Of a stretch of 64,000 bases of DNA, positions 47,801 through 60,880 are shown piece by piece. Below the pieces are notes generated by a model, which searched no databases, had not been told where the DNA came from, and saw only the letters and a program-made list of their open reading frames with translations. The DNA is from Chamaea fasciata (lineage: Eukaryota; Chordata; Aves; Passeriformes; Sylviidae): positions 43,556,305 through 43,620,304 of the forward strand of contig JARCOQ010000004.1 in NCBI GenBank assembly GCA_029207755.1, given 5' to 3'. The stretch's first letter is position 1. Each line of letters opens with the position of its first letter. Made by a program: the position numbers and the translations under genes.

Positions 47801-50800
47801 TTAATAATAAAGTAATTTTCACAGGGCAGTGTCTTGACCTAAAACAGAACTTGTCTATTAAATGAGTCAAAATAATCAACTAGCATAGGTGAGTTTTTTG
47901 CTATTAATTTTTCATCCCCTGCATTAATGACAAAGAAATTTGGAATACAATCTGTCAGCTACATGATCTGATGAAACAGAAATACTTGGGGAAAAAAATT
48001 GCAGATGGCCGCCTGTATCAGCAATCAAAATGCTCTGACCTTTGCCAAAGAATACTTTTCCAACTACAAATGTAGATATATTTTTTATAGATTTTGATTA
48101 ATGATTTGAGGGGAACTAAAGCCACTTTTTGGGGGTCTTAAAAAACTTTGCAAGTAAATCTCTTTTCACATTACTAAAATTGTTTTCCCAAAAGCCAGTG
48201 TTAGCATCTGAAAAATGCATCTATTGCTGCTAAGACATTTAGAAATCAAGAAAAGTATTGCTACAATTTTTTCCACCTACAGTATATGAGAGAAGGCTAG
48301 CATTGCTGACCTTGGACTGCAGTTCCAGTTTTCATTCATGTATCTTTGGCATTCTAAAAATTTACATATAACAGAGAAAATCCCACACCACCACTCTTCC
48401 AGGAGCATACCATGCTGCTGTAAGCTTTTAAAATAGACCAAATGGTATCACACACAACAACTGGAATCCAAAAAATGTTTTCACAATATTATGAAAAAAC
48501 ATTTAGCTTTTACAATAAACAACAATAGAAGCAGCAATCAAAGGAAATCATTGTTGTCAACAATGAGAAATAATGTTTCTCAGCAACCAAGTTTCAATTA
48601 CCCTTTGTTTGCTAACAATCACCAAGATATTTAAGGCTAGTAGCTTCATTCCAGTAAGTGATATACTATCAAAGACCATGATAAAGAGCTCCTGTTTTAA
48701 CTGTTTCTATTTTTCAATCAAGCATCTTGCAATTAATTGTATTAGAGTTTTAGAACTTATTTAGTTTGAATGAGCTGCAACTGTGATTTGTTATTGTCAT
48801 GCAGTAAATGGAATTGTAATGTGTAATAATTATTTGTTTAAATAATAGGATCATTGGCATAGAGATGATAATCCAAGCAAGAAAAAAATATTACTATTAA
48901 TAATAAGATTAAACAAAATTGTATCCAAGAATAGATCCCAAGAGAACCCTTCAGCTATTTTAGGTGAAGTAGAAATTATATTACTAATTAAGACAGAACA
49001 CTGACTGTCATAAAGATAGCTATAAACACTGCTTCCTAGTGAAACAATGAGACTTTATCTTATTAATAAAAATAACCTGACTTCAATCCACTGTACCTGT
49101 GGCTGTTACCAAGTCTCTGAAAACAGTCACCATTATTAAATACCCTACTTGTTTTCTTACTACTCCCCATCATGATCAAAGATTGAAATGACAGAATTTT
49201 TGAATGAAATGTACAATATTCAGTTTCTTGCTTCCTTTCGCAAACGAGGTTTTAACCAGACATTCAAGCACATGATTTTCTTCCTGATAGAACGGCTGGA
49301 GAAAAAATCCAGGTACCTCAGCACTGAACGCAGCTGGTCCATTTGTTCCATCTGCTATGCCTGTGTGTGTTAATGAAAGGAAAGGGTTCTCACTCTCCCA
49401 TTTGTTCTTGAGCAACACAGGGTTTTATTTAAAAGTCAATCATTTAAGCAGCACTGTAAGAAATCAGAAGAACAGCTGAAGTCAGAGTAGGAACAAGTGC
49501 TGATGTTGAACGGAGCTTGCAGGTCAACACATTCACCAGCCCTGGGGGGTCATGCCGGGCTGCAGCTCCCATTCTGGAGGATGCACAGGCTCTTAGCCAG
49601 TCAAGGCTCCCCAAACAAAGCCCTGTTGACAGTAGAAGCACATGGCATATTGAAAGTGCTGGTGAGAGCAAAGCACAGGACACATGTGACACATGCCATT
49701 TCCTCTGGAAGCCATAGGACTCCAGCTCCACATGGTTGATGCATTGCTGGCCAACCATTCTTTCTGTCCCTTGCCACAAAAATCACTTATTTTTTCAGTT
49801 CTGCAAATATGTCTAGTTCTCAAAGCTTCTTTTCTCTAACCTATTAATTTCTTTTGCTTATGTTTTCATATAGCATTGGTCCCTGAGGCTTCACTGGAAC
49901 AGTCAGATGTTACAAGAACCATGTTAACATTGCATAAATTGGCAACATAGAAATTCAACTGCTGCAGTTCATATTGTACTACAAAAAGTGGATTAGACCT
50001 TATTCTACTTTGAGAAAACCCTAATTAAGGATGGCCTCAGCCAAAAAAAAAAAAAAAAGAAGCTTTTTTTCCCCTTCAATAAGAACAAAATAAGTAAAAT
50101 GATAATATTTTGTGCATTGATTTATTTCTTTTAAAAATTTATTAATAATGCCCTTAAAAATTAGATTAAAATTACAGTAAGTGAATTTATGTACCTGCAT
50201 ACCTGGCCAACATAGAACACAAAATGCCTTTGTGCTTCTTCCAGCATCTGACAGAGGGAAGCCCATTGCTCAATCACTGGTGGTATGTATCTCTTTTAAT
50301 TTCTCTGCTCACATGCCTCAGTCAGTCTGGAGTTAACAATTCTAATATCCATTTAATCCTTTGTTTGAGAGCAAATTGAGAAGGTCTTTTAATAGCACCA
50401 ACTCAAGAGCTTTTTTGGCTCCCAGGAGTGCAGAGGGACTGCAATGCCTTCAGAAGAGGCTGCCTATACAGAAGATAGCAAGAGAATAATATTTTTAGAC
50501 TAATGCTGATTCAGAAAATCCATGTTGAGCAGTGTTAGTGGCATGGACTTGTGCTTGTAACCTGTTTGTTGTAGAAAGAAAAATTTTGAGAGACGTTTCC
50601 ACAAAAATTTCTCATACGTGACACCTCACAAAAGACAAAGTAAGGGCTTTGACCACGCAAGAAACCAAATGAAGCACTGGCTGGAGTCCATGTGTTTCCA
50701 ATCCAGTCTGTGTGCTGCCCCCTGATATGATCAAACTCATTATGTGAATTCAGACACTTGGTGTTTCTCATGCAGTGAATCTACTACATAATTTCTTCAA

Positions 50801-51376
50801 GATTTGTAAGGAAAGAGTATTTTTCCCCTTCTCAGAAATTGCACTGATTTAAGATTTAGTTAACAGTGTACTCAGGTCTGGATTAGTACAACCTTATAAC
50901 TCAGATCTGCAGCTTGTGGTTCAGAATAATAACACTCTTTAGGGAGGCACAATGACTGCTTTTCATTTTAATAGGATTTTGGATCAGATGCTGAAGAGCT
51001 AAGAATCCCTGCTATCCCAATCATGCTGACCATTCTCTGCCTTTCCTGCTGACTATTGTTGTAGTATTTTTGCTTTAACCTGCCTTCAATGTCTTTCAGC
51101 TGCTGTCTCAGCACTACAGGGAGTTGAACTTTTGACAATGAATGAGATGTGCCAAGCTAGGAGTAATTACTTTATTGACATCACTTCAGTTTTCAACCCA
51201 CTTTTACCCAAGTTGCTACTGTTTGAAACAGTAGGTTATTTGTAGCACATTATGCAAATCTTAGAGCTAATCTTTTGCATAATACATAAGAGCTCAGTTT
51301 GTGCATTAACACAGAAGCTATGAATGCTGATTTTTATTAAGCTCTTCATTAAGTCAAAATGCATCTGAAGTGTGAA
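44851..51376. other. Unique non-coding DNA, about 6.5 kb
   Basis: No gene or classified transposon was found. Contents include a small CCCCT echo (46450-46481), one copy of a recurring old-repeat motif (45279-45315), and a 16-base A-run (50043-50058). 49440-49760 is GC-richer with overlapping short frames on both strands, none recognised. Confidence 0.55.
46450..46481. repeat. Short (CCCCT)n-like tract
   Basis: About six units of CTCCC/CCCCT, including one CTCTC variant, lie roughly 1.6 kb downstream of the large pentanucleotide array and share its block-3 unit. Confidence 0.92.
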
Positions 51377-51513
51377 CACATATATATACATATATATATA
51401 CACAGTATATATATACAATATATATATACTGTATAAATATACAGTATATATATACAGTATATATATACAGTATATATATATACTATATATATATATATAT
51501 ATATACACACACA
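51377..51513. repeat. TA-rich array with a 13-bp higher-order unit
   Basis: Alternating TA runs are punctuated by CAG or CTG. Between about 51440 and 51478, the 13-mer ACAGTATATATAT repeats about three times. A pure (AT)n run follows at 51484-51504, then ACACACAC. It can fold on itself because ACAG...CTGT pairs flank TA stems. The minus-strand open frame of alternating Y/I residues (51236-51508) comes from this repeat. Confidence 0.93.
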
Positions 51514-52117
51514 GTTACAAAATTAAATTGCTTCAAAGGTAGGAACCGTCACTTGACACATGGTCTTATCCACTAATAAATGAGGATTCCTTTCACATGA
51601 GATAAGCATAATCTGAAAGAAAATGGATTCTCTCTTTGCAATAGATGGATGAATTAATGCACATGTGCACATTCTTTCAATAGATTTTGAAATTGTATTT
51701 ATATATGATGCAAATAGTCAGTATAGATTACCAGCTATTACACAACTCTTCCCTCTATTAAGTCACTGCAAATTGGATCAAATCTCATCCATCTCACCTG
51801 TAGGGTCTTTCTAAAATGGGAGAAGTAGAAGACACTGAGGGAATTATTTTTATTTTAGATTTAGCTATTTAAATTTGCAGAAAAAACCCCCAGTGTATTA
51901 TTGAAATATTTATTATAAATTAAATTATTTATTATAAATTATATTATTAAAATGAATTATGATTTCTAGTTCTGTATTGTCAACAAATATATATGTCACT
52001 CTACACTGCACTCTGCACTCAGGTATGCCATTGTTGGATACCTACCCTATTGATCCTGATGAGGAGAATGTTGCACATTTAGGAACTAGCAATAAACAGA
52101 ACTTAAGGAAGCACAGG

Positions 52118-52147
52118 ACTGTGCTGAACTGTGCTGTACTGAGCTGC
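52118..52147. repeat. Three-copy 10-bp tandem repeat
   Basis: ACTGTGCTGA, ACTGTGCTGT and ACTGAGCTGC follow head to tail with one to three differences. This is a minor local expansion. Confidence 0.85.
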
Positions 52148-52800
52148 ACATATTGTGAGGCCTTCAGGGCAGTACTGTGCAGCAAAAGTTCCTTGGCTGT
52201 AGCATAAACTAGGCCTACACTTTGCAAGAGAGAATTTTGTAGGCAGATTCCACTGGGTACTGTTTATTGGACCACCTTTATGGCCTTGCCTTTACCTAAA
52301 CAGGCAGCAAGAAGTTTGCATTTGAACAGAGGTGTTTACTTGTGAAGAAATTATATGACCACAAGGGAGAGCTTTCCTTCATGGACAGGATCAGCTCTGA
52401 ACAGCTTGATGTGTGTAAGTCTACCTGGATTCCAACTGATGCTACACAAATGCAGGGTGTCCAACAACTGAAGGGTCTTAAGATTTGCTGGGTATCTATA
52501 TTCCTCTTTCTATAAAAACAGTTATCAGCATTCTTTGTTGGACCTTCCTTATTAAGATCTGGATGTGATCTTAAGTCCTTAAGTCCTGTGCTGAATCTCT
52601 TTGACCCCACTACTCCCACCATCCTGTGCTGAACAGCTACTGTTGGAGAAGACCTCAGATCCTTCATTATGTTACATTCTACTGTCAGGACACTTTGCCA
52701 AGGCTATGTGCAAAAACATTCCCACAGATAATTTTCATGGTACTGTTTCAAAATCTTAACTATGATCAAAACAGAGTGATAATTTTTTAAAAAGTAAGGA

Positions 52801-52802
<2 letters not shown>

Positions 52803-52836
<34 letters not shown>
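52803..52836. repeat. (CA)n microsatellite, 17 units
   Basis: A pure CA/AC run is followed by CCCCTACCCACCCC. Confidence 0.97.
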
Positions 52837-52838
<2 letters not shown>

Positions 52839-54743
52839 CTACCCACCCCAACTGCAGCAGCTGCTTTCTCGTTCTGTCCAGTCTCATCCTCCTTCAAGAG
52901 AAATAAATTCTCTTGAATTTATTTGTTTCCTTCTCTGCAAGCACTGAGAGATGAATAATTGCCTTCAGTCTCCCATAAGATGTATATTGACATTGCAGTC
53001 ACTTTGCCAGGAGCCTAAAAGGTCAACGCGTTTCAAGAGAGGTAACAAGCGACACTCCCTCCTTGTATTCAACAGCGGTATCTAACAGCCTGCAACAGAT
53101 GGAGAAAAAGGAGGGGGTTGTCCTGCAAGTTCTTAGATGCAGTTCATTAAAACTAATGACTAATCACCATGTGTTATGGATAAAAACAGATCATTCTTCC
53201 ACTACCTAGGTAAAGAAAAAATATTATATTACTATTATAATAGTGTGTGCACAAATCACTTTGGGATTTGGCCGTATGATCCACTTTACACTAGAATATT
53301 TATTAAATTATTAAAATTTGTGGGTTGATAGCACTCTCAAACAATTTATTGTAACTGTAAAATATTTTAAAGTTTGAAAACACAATAAAGTTGATTTAAT
53401 AATCCCCTAATCTTATACACAGTTTCCTCTAGACTTTTCTTCAATTACACCTCATAAATTATAATTTACTGTATATTATGAAAACATTACAAAATAAACA
53501 CTTCATGAGAATTTCACCAGATTCATGTATTTTGTTGAGCTAACCAGAAAGCATAACAAATTCCCACATGACCTCTGAACTCTGAGCACAAGGCCTCAAA
53601 TTCAGTCTACCATCAGGAATATCCATCTGCCAAAGATTGTAACTTAAAGTTTTATTTAACTTGAGCCAAGATATTGGCCCTAATGACGACAGTATGGAAA
53701 AAGCAAATAAACAGAAAACTAGCAGAATTCTTCCAGTTCTATAAAAACATCACTGAACTTCAAAGAGGTAAAGAAAAACAAAAATCAAAACACTGTCTCC
53801 TCTCTATGATGCTTGTTTAGTAAGGATGTGTCACTGAAAGTAGAAGCAGACAGATTTAGTAAAATCTAAATGCAAATCTTTTGTACTATAAGAGTAAGAG
53901 ATGTCATTCTGGTGTCAACAACACCATTTTAGTGAAGTACCTTATTAAAAATAATGCCCTGATTTGTTGTGGTTGCTCTTAAGGAATTGTTCTGTGGTTA
54001 GTTGTACTCCGTTGTTTTACACTGCACCTCAAGGTACCACAGCTTTAAAATGCTCCAGAAGCCATGATGAGTTTTGCAAGGCTCAGAAAATACAGAATGT
54101 ACCACCTCATTTTGGCAGAGCCAGACTAGCAAAGAATTTACTATAAAATATTGATTCCCTAGAGTTCCTGTTAGGCCAAATGATTCCTAACAGTGATGAC
54201 CGTTGCCTGACAGGGAATAGTGTTCCTGATGAATCTTGACGATTTTATAAAATTTCACAGTATTTAAGCCACCAAACTTCACTTATATTCACCCTGGATC
54301 TCTCTTCTTTAGTAATTTCCGTCCCCACCTTACAAATGAAAATAGATATGTTCATGTGGTATAATTCACCAACTCCTACCTCTTGGCAGGAGAATTTTGG
54401 TTTAATTTCTCTTTGTTGTAATTACCAGCCATTTCCAGAGGACAGGAAAACCCTAGTTTAAACCCACTGCTGCTGCATCTTATGATGATTATAATTGACC
54501 TTGTTGACTTTTGTGACAGGGAATCACTTAAATATCTCACTCCAGCAGAAATGATATGATAATCTTCTTGCATCTATGCCTATTCCCAACAAGATTAGGC
54601 AGTAGGGTAGTTTTGCCAGGTGGCAGAAAGATGTTTAAAGCCATAAAAAGTGTTTTGAGTTACATTATTTCAAGTGTGTAGGAAACTAAAATGTTTTGGC
54701 ATCATGTTCACTGTTGAAGGCAGGCCAAGAGAGTCAAGGTTAA

Positions 54744-55085
54744 TCTGGATCAGACCCAAAGTGATCTTATTACAACCTTCCAGAAAGGCCTACAAAAAAG
54801 CTGGAGACTGACTTCTTCCAAGGACACAAGGGAAAATGTCTCTAAACTGAAATAGGGTAGATTTAAATAAGATATAAAAAAGAAACTCTTCCCTGTGGAG
54901 GAGGTGAGTCACTGGAACAGGTTTCCCAGAGAAGTTTGGGAATGTCTCATCCCTGGAAGTGTACAAGTCCAGTCAGATGGGGCCTGGTCTAGTGGAAGAT
55001 GCCCTTGCCTGAAATGAGGAGTTGGAATCATGATTTTAAAATTCTCTTTCAACCCAAATCATGCTATGATTCAATGATTCTGTGA
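54744..55085 (+). mobile_element. CR1 LINE 3' UTR and terminus
   Basis: GTGATCTTATTACAACCTTCCAG, GCCTACAAAAAAGCTGGAGA, CTGAAATAGGGTAGATTTAAATAAG, GTCACTGGAACAGGTTTCCCAGAG and CATCCCTGGAAGTGTACAAG follow the CR1 3' UTR order. The copy ends in CTATGATTCAATGATTCTGTGA at 55085. It is strongly 5'-truncated and has no coding sequence. Confidence 0.93.
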
Positions 55086-58000
55086 CCATACACGGGAAGG
55101 CCACCTCATGATGGACCATGAACTTAGACAATCAGAATAAACAGCCTGTCTCCTTTTACAGCAGCATGAAAGTTGGACACAGTCCAAGGGTTTCACCATG
55201 AATTCTACGGCATACACATAGCCTTCTTACAAGAAAAACCCACCAGATTTTTCCATTTATTCTCTTTTTCACTGTTTCGTTTCATGCCCAGTGGGGCACA
55301 ATCAACAGTCTGGCAAATGTCATAGATATATTCACATTTGCTGCTATATTTTTCAGTAAAGTCCTTTAAGGTACTTGGCTTTCTCTAGAAACTCCTTCAA
55401 CAAAGGCATGTGGGAAAAAGGCTCATCTCCTTTCTATTCACACAAAATCATACACGTTTCTGTATCATACAGATACTTACAGTTTAATATTAGCAGCGGC
55501 AGAAAATATCTTAGCCAACAATTTATTCTCATTTGTCTTAATTAAAGAAAATATTAACTCACCCTTTTACAAAGAAAAACTCAAAAAATATAAGAAAAAT
55601 GTGCACACATGGACACATTCTGAAGCTATTAATATGCCAACTCGAAATTATTTTTGAAATATAAGAAATTTTTTTAGCACTGTAAACAAGCAGTGCTATT
55701 AGTAATGCACAGTAATCCCCCTGTGGCTTTAATATGTTTCTAAAAAATATTTTTCTGCTATGTTTTTCCCCCTCCTACCCAAACTTATTCACTGTGAAAT
55801 GTAATGTTCTGCAGGATCTGTTCTTTTGAGTGATACACTCTTGCTGCAGTATACATCCCCAACAGCAATCTGCAACAGCTTTGGCTGGCTCTATGTGAGC
55901 TCTCAGAGGAACCAAACACCTCTGGGGATTTGTAGCTGATGGCAAGAACCTGAAACACACACAACACACATTCCAGGGGGCTTTGTGTGTTCTTTCCTAC
56001 TTTTCTTTTTCTTTTGCGGATGATTCCCCCTGGGCTGTGGCTGGAATACATGAAGTGGCTTTTCCAAGTGTATTTCATTTAAGTTTCATCGAAAAGAAAA
56101 CCATACTGAGCAAGCTGATGTCTGTATGCTGTGAACCAAAGTGCAGTAAGTAGTGACAACCTGGAGATCTGCTTCAAAAGCACACTCCTGATGAAAACTA
56201 AAAGCTCATGTAGGTTCATTCAATGTTTCCTCAAAGGAATACTGAACCTGTCTTCTCTGATTTGCAAGGTCATTTTAGGGAACTCTGCTGAACTGAGTAA
56301 TGTATTTATAATATCTGCCTTTGTATATATACTCCCTTTTAGGAAATGGTGTTTGTCTTTTGGGAGCCTATACATGGTATGAAATCTGCCACGGTTTTTT
56401 CCTTCTGTGAAGTACCACTCCAGTTTCTTATAATGTCTCAAAGTTTTCATAAGTAATGGATCTATTCAGTTCTTTCTGAAGCTTCTGCCTTAGGGCAAAA
56501 TCAAGTTATTATGGGAAACATGTTTGGAGATGCTTGGACTCTTTCAGGTCTTTTCTACACTGTGCTGAGATTTCCTTGGAACACAGCATACATACTGAAA
56601 TTTTAGAACAAGAAGTATTTGATCATTACACAATTGTATTGTATTGTAATACATAGGAACAAGGAATCCTTATTTACAGTAGTTCTTCTGTAACATTTCA
56701 GCAGATTGTTTGTAATCTTAGTGGTATTTTGAAAGAACACACTTGAAGCTATATTAGTAAGGATAGATAAGGATATATTCCAATTTGCCTTTCTTTTCTG
56801 TACAAATATACATGAAATATACTTCGCTAAAACAATTACTTTATTCAAGGAATAAAAAAACTTTGCTTCAGAGTTACTACACACAGTGCAGGCCTGATTT
56901 TACAATAACCCCTTTACTATTCTTCCATGGCTAAGGAGGAAAATGGCTTTGAGTCTATGAATATGAAAATCCCTCAGTATCACTTCTGTTTACAGAGTTT
57001 GAAAATAATTTGAGGCAATAAAAATTTCCAGGCTAATCCTTGTTGTGGGTGGGAGTGCGCTAAGGCTGGAGCATGCACAGGACTATGGAGGAGTCTCTGG
57101 AGGAGATCAGCCCTTGGTATCTAATCTGAGCAAGTCACCCCTCCCAAAATGCAAGGGACACACTCCTTTGCCAGGACCAGGTTTGCAGAAAAGGTTTTGG
57201 GTTGACTTTAGCTGATGTACAAGGATAAAAAGTCAATGGAAGTTGGAGTAATAGAACCCTCACTCTTGCCCTGGCTAGAAGTAGAGTTCAAATGTTGCTC
57301 CTCTTCAAAACCTCATAGATAACACCTGACTCAGAACATTGAGTTTCCTCACTGCCTTCAAAGAGCAGCATCACCTCATGCATCCTAGACTTGCTGTTTT
57401 CATTGATTGAAGGCTCTAATGAGACTCATAAAATTGTAATATTGTATCTCATGTTCTAATGCTTTAAATATTTTAAAACCAATTATGACAATAAAAATAG
57501 CTGGATGTATTTTGAAACTATGACTGTAGAGATAAAGCAGTTTCTATCATGCGCCACTCTTTCTCATTTTAGATTTTAGTTACGAATATTTTATTACAAA
57601 TATATATATGACAGTTCATGCAACAAGATAAAGTAACAAGTAAAGTGTTTAATAATGATGTAGAAAAATGTAATCTAATAGAACAATATACAAGGCCTTC
57701 TTAAGAATTGCTTAATGATATTTTAAAATATCACAAACACATTTTCAAATAGGACTCCTCTGAAATATTTTTTCATGCTAATCAAATACAAAATCACAGT
57801 ATGGTATTATTGTAAAGGAAATAATCAGTGTATTGCTAGTGAAAACAATTAAATGCTCCTGAAGGAAAAAGACTGGAGGAATTTTTCATGTATCTAAGAA
57901 ATTATTAGCTCCAACAATTCTTTCATAAAGAAGTCATCAAGTTACATATTAAAATCATGCTACAAACATCTATGGTATAGGAAAGATTTATTTTTGTACC

Positions 58001-59632
58001 ACAAATCTCATCTATTTTTCTAAGTACACCAATAGGCCCAACAAATAGGACTCATCACCTAAAACCTGTCCTTGTATGAACTATATTTGTTTAAAAACTT
58101 AGTTACCCAATCTGTTTCTTGACAAATGTTTCAGTTCTGTTGAGCAGCAAGATGTTTTTAAATCTTAAGTACACTAGTATACAAAAATCTTTTTTATCTG
58201 GAAATGAGAAAACAATAACATTTTAAAAGTCCCATTTGAACCACTTTGACATGAATAACAGCTACTAACATTTTGCCATGAGGACAAAACACTTAGCCAG
58301 CATGATATTAGGTTTATTTAAAAAAAAAAAAAAAAAAACAAAAAAAAAAAAAAAAACAAAACAAAACAAAAAAAAAACCACCAAAGAAAACAATATCTCT
58401 AGCTGAGATCCCAAGTAAGGCTGGAAAAAGAAACTGCAAAAAGTTTCAGCAGTCCAGAGGGATTTGACAGCAGTATCATGCATGACATTTGTAAAAGGTA
58501 TATCATTAATTCAGTGCATCCACACACTTCCAACAGTGCTGCGTCCGCTACTCAGTACTACTTTGCTACTCTCTTTGTTACTGCTGTGGTTAGACTGACT
58601 TCCTGGCCAGTTCTCACTGCTTGTCATTCCTGCTCTAGGGCTGCTCTTTGCAGTTTTATTCCCAAGCTTGCCTGTACACAAGCTTTGGAAGATTGCTCTC
58701 ACCACTCATGATTAGAGTTAAAAGCTCTTTCTAGGACCAGCAGCTGGGAAATTTTATTGTCAACACCCAAACAAGTATTTAAACTTGGAGACAACTTTCA
58801 ATTTCTGCCCTTATGTAATGGGAGTAAAACCATCAGAAATTGGTTGCAAGGCAAAGTAATAATCTGTGGTATGAAGACCAAGGAGGACCAAGAATGTACT
58901 CATATCTCAGATGTGTAATTTACTGCTGTTAAGATGGACCTTCTGTCTTGTACAAGAGGGAAAAATCAATATTAATCCACTCATACTTGTAATGGAAGGA
59001 TGTGGTTGCATAAAGCATCACTGAGCAGTGCAGGACTGCAGCCTGAGTTTGAAGACAGATGTTACAGGTTTGCTATGAAAGCAGTAGACCATAACAATGT
59101 ATCTGATATGGAAAGATCAATCACACTGCTACAAGCTGGAAACTGTATCTCTTTGAGGAAAGAATATAAAGTACTTCAACCAGTTGTTAAAGAGAAGAAG
59201 TTTCATAATTATTTAATCACTTTAGAGGTCAAACAAATTGAAGTATCATTTGTCAGTAATTTCTCTGAGATTTATTTTCAAGAGGGGAGGAAGAGGAGAT
59301 TAATTTTTCTCAGTGTTCATTGTCTTTAAATAAATGGGAACATATGGAGATAATAAAAAACACTGCCAGCCTAGATGCATTATGAGGTTTTTCAGCTAGA
59401 AACTATGTAGGGTTTCTATTTGAAAAACATAAAATACTTGAAAAAAAATCTAAACAACATCTCTCTTTTCTTTGGGCTCAGAGTTATCTCTGAGAATATG
59501 TATTGCCAATAATGAAGAGTTTTTCAAGATGATTTTCAGAAAGCTCTTCTGTAATAGCACTGAAGCTGAATTACAAATTATGAGTTAACAAAAGCTACTT
59601 AAACTATATCAGGCCTGGGAATGGGTTGAAGG
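55086..59632. other. Unique non-coding DNA, about 4.5 kb
   Basis: No gene or classified transposon apart from the poly-A tract at 58320. The 109-codon plus frame at 59000-59329 is unrecognised and compatible with chance. 57030-57410 is less AT-rich and contains a weak copy of a motif seen elsewhere (57229-57249). Confidence 0.55.
58320..58378. repeat. Poly-A tract with AAAAC units
   Basis: About 59 bases of A are interrupted only by single Cs, ending in AAAACAAAAC. It may be the tail of a lost retrocopy, but the bases to its left (58260-58319) do not show an element I recognise. Confidence 0.93.
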
Positions 59633-60880
59633 TCACAGAATCATAGAATCATTAAGGTTGGAAAAGACCCCCAAGACCACTGAGTTCAACTTTGGACCAA
59701 ACACCACCATATCAACCAAACCATAACACATAGTGCCATAACCATAACACCCTTGTTTCCTGAAAACTACCAGGGATGGTGACCGCCCCTCTGGGTGGTC
59801 CATTCCAATGCTTGAACACCCTTTCTGTGAAAAAGTTCTTCCTCAATGTCAAAACTAAACCTCCCCTGGCACAGTCTGAGGTTCTGTTTCCTCATCCTGT
59901 CACTAGATGCCTATGAAAAGAGGCTAATTCCCATCTGGCTACAGCTGCCTGTGAGGCAATTGTAGAGAGTGATAAAGTGTCCCCTGAGCCTTCTTTTCTC
60001 CAGCATAAACTCCCCCAACTCTCTCAGCTCCTCTTCATCAGACTTGTGCTTGAAGCCCTCCCCCAGCTCTGCTGCCCTTCTTTGAACTCACTCCAGCCCC
60101 TCAATGTCTTTCTCATAGCGAGGGGCCCAAAATTGCGCACAGCATTCAAGTTCTGGCCTCACCGGTGCCCAGCAGAGGGAGACAGTCTCTGCCCTTGTCA
60201 TGCTGGCCTGACTATTGCTGATACCAGGAGCCAGGCCAGGATACCATTGGCCTTCTTGTCCATGTGGGCATAGCTGGGTCATGTTCAGCCGCTATCTACC
60301 AGCACCCTCAGGTCCTTTTCCACCAGGAAAAGGTAGTAGTTTTCCAGCCACTGTGCCTTCAAGCCTGTAGCTCTATATGAGGCTTTTGAGACCTAAGGAC
60401 AGGACTCAGCCTGTCCTTGCCTTATTGAACCTCACTCAATTGGCCTCAGCAAAACAGTTAAGCCTTCCAGATCCCTCTGCAAAATTTTTCTGCTGTCCAG
60501 CAGATCAACATTTCCTCCCAACTTTGAGTCATCTGTGAACTCACTAAGGGTGCACCTGATCCCCTTATCCAGTTTGTTGATAAAGGCAGGGCTGTCCCCA
60601 GTACTGAGCCTTGGAGAACACCCTACATGACTGGCCACCAGCTGGGTGTAACTCCATACACCATTGGACCTGGCCATCCAGCCCATCCTTAACCCAGTGA
60701 AGTGTGACCTGTCCAGGTTGTGGGTTCACAGCTTTCCCAGGAGAATAACTTGGGTGACAGCATTGAAGGCCTAGCTGAAGTCCAGGTAGATTACACCCAA
60801 CACTTTTCCTCATTCCCCACGCATTTCAGCTGGCCATTAAAGGACTTCAGGCTTGTCATGAAGGTAACCTGCAGATGTCT
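59633..60880 (-). mobile_element. CR1 LINE with partial RT and complete 3' end
   Basis: The 3' terminus is at 59633 (plus strand TCACAGAATCATAGAATCATTAAGGTTGG). The 3' UTR and ORF2 tail follow (GCCCTTCTTTGAACTCACTCCAG, then CTTGTCCATGTGGGCATAGC). The minus strand from about 60690 down to 60440 keeps RT palm sequence: remnants of SGVPQGSVLGP, then NKLDKGIRCTLSEFTDDSKL and LGGNVDLLDSRKILQRDLEG. The catalytic FADD box reads FTDD here and the frame is broken, so it is inactive. Similarity ends near 60880 at AGGACTTCAGGCTTGTCATGAAGG, close to the RT fingers-palm junction. It appears to be 5'-truncated rather than deleted internally. Confidence 0.93.

Larger units (their letters stand above)
51514..54743. 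other. Unique non-coding DNA, about 3.2 kb
   Basis: No gene was recognised. Contents include a 10-bp-period triplication at 52118-52147 (ACTGTGCTGA-like), a (CA)n repeat (52803-52836), and a block at 52960-53220 with a conserved-element look. The 123-codon minus-strand frame at 52296-52667 has no family resemblance. Confidence 0.55.

Noticed and set aside
49440..49760. Possible exon cluster, because of overlapping frames on both strands and higher GC
   Set aside because: No frame resembles a known protein. Frames on both strands simply reflect fewer AT-rich stops here.
51236..51508. Tyrosine/isoleucine-rich minus-strand frame
   Set aside because: Generated by the alternating TA repeat.
59000..59329. 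109-codon plus-strand frame
   Set aside because: No recognisable motif and no splice or promoter context that I could support, so treated as chance.
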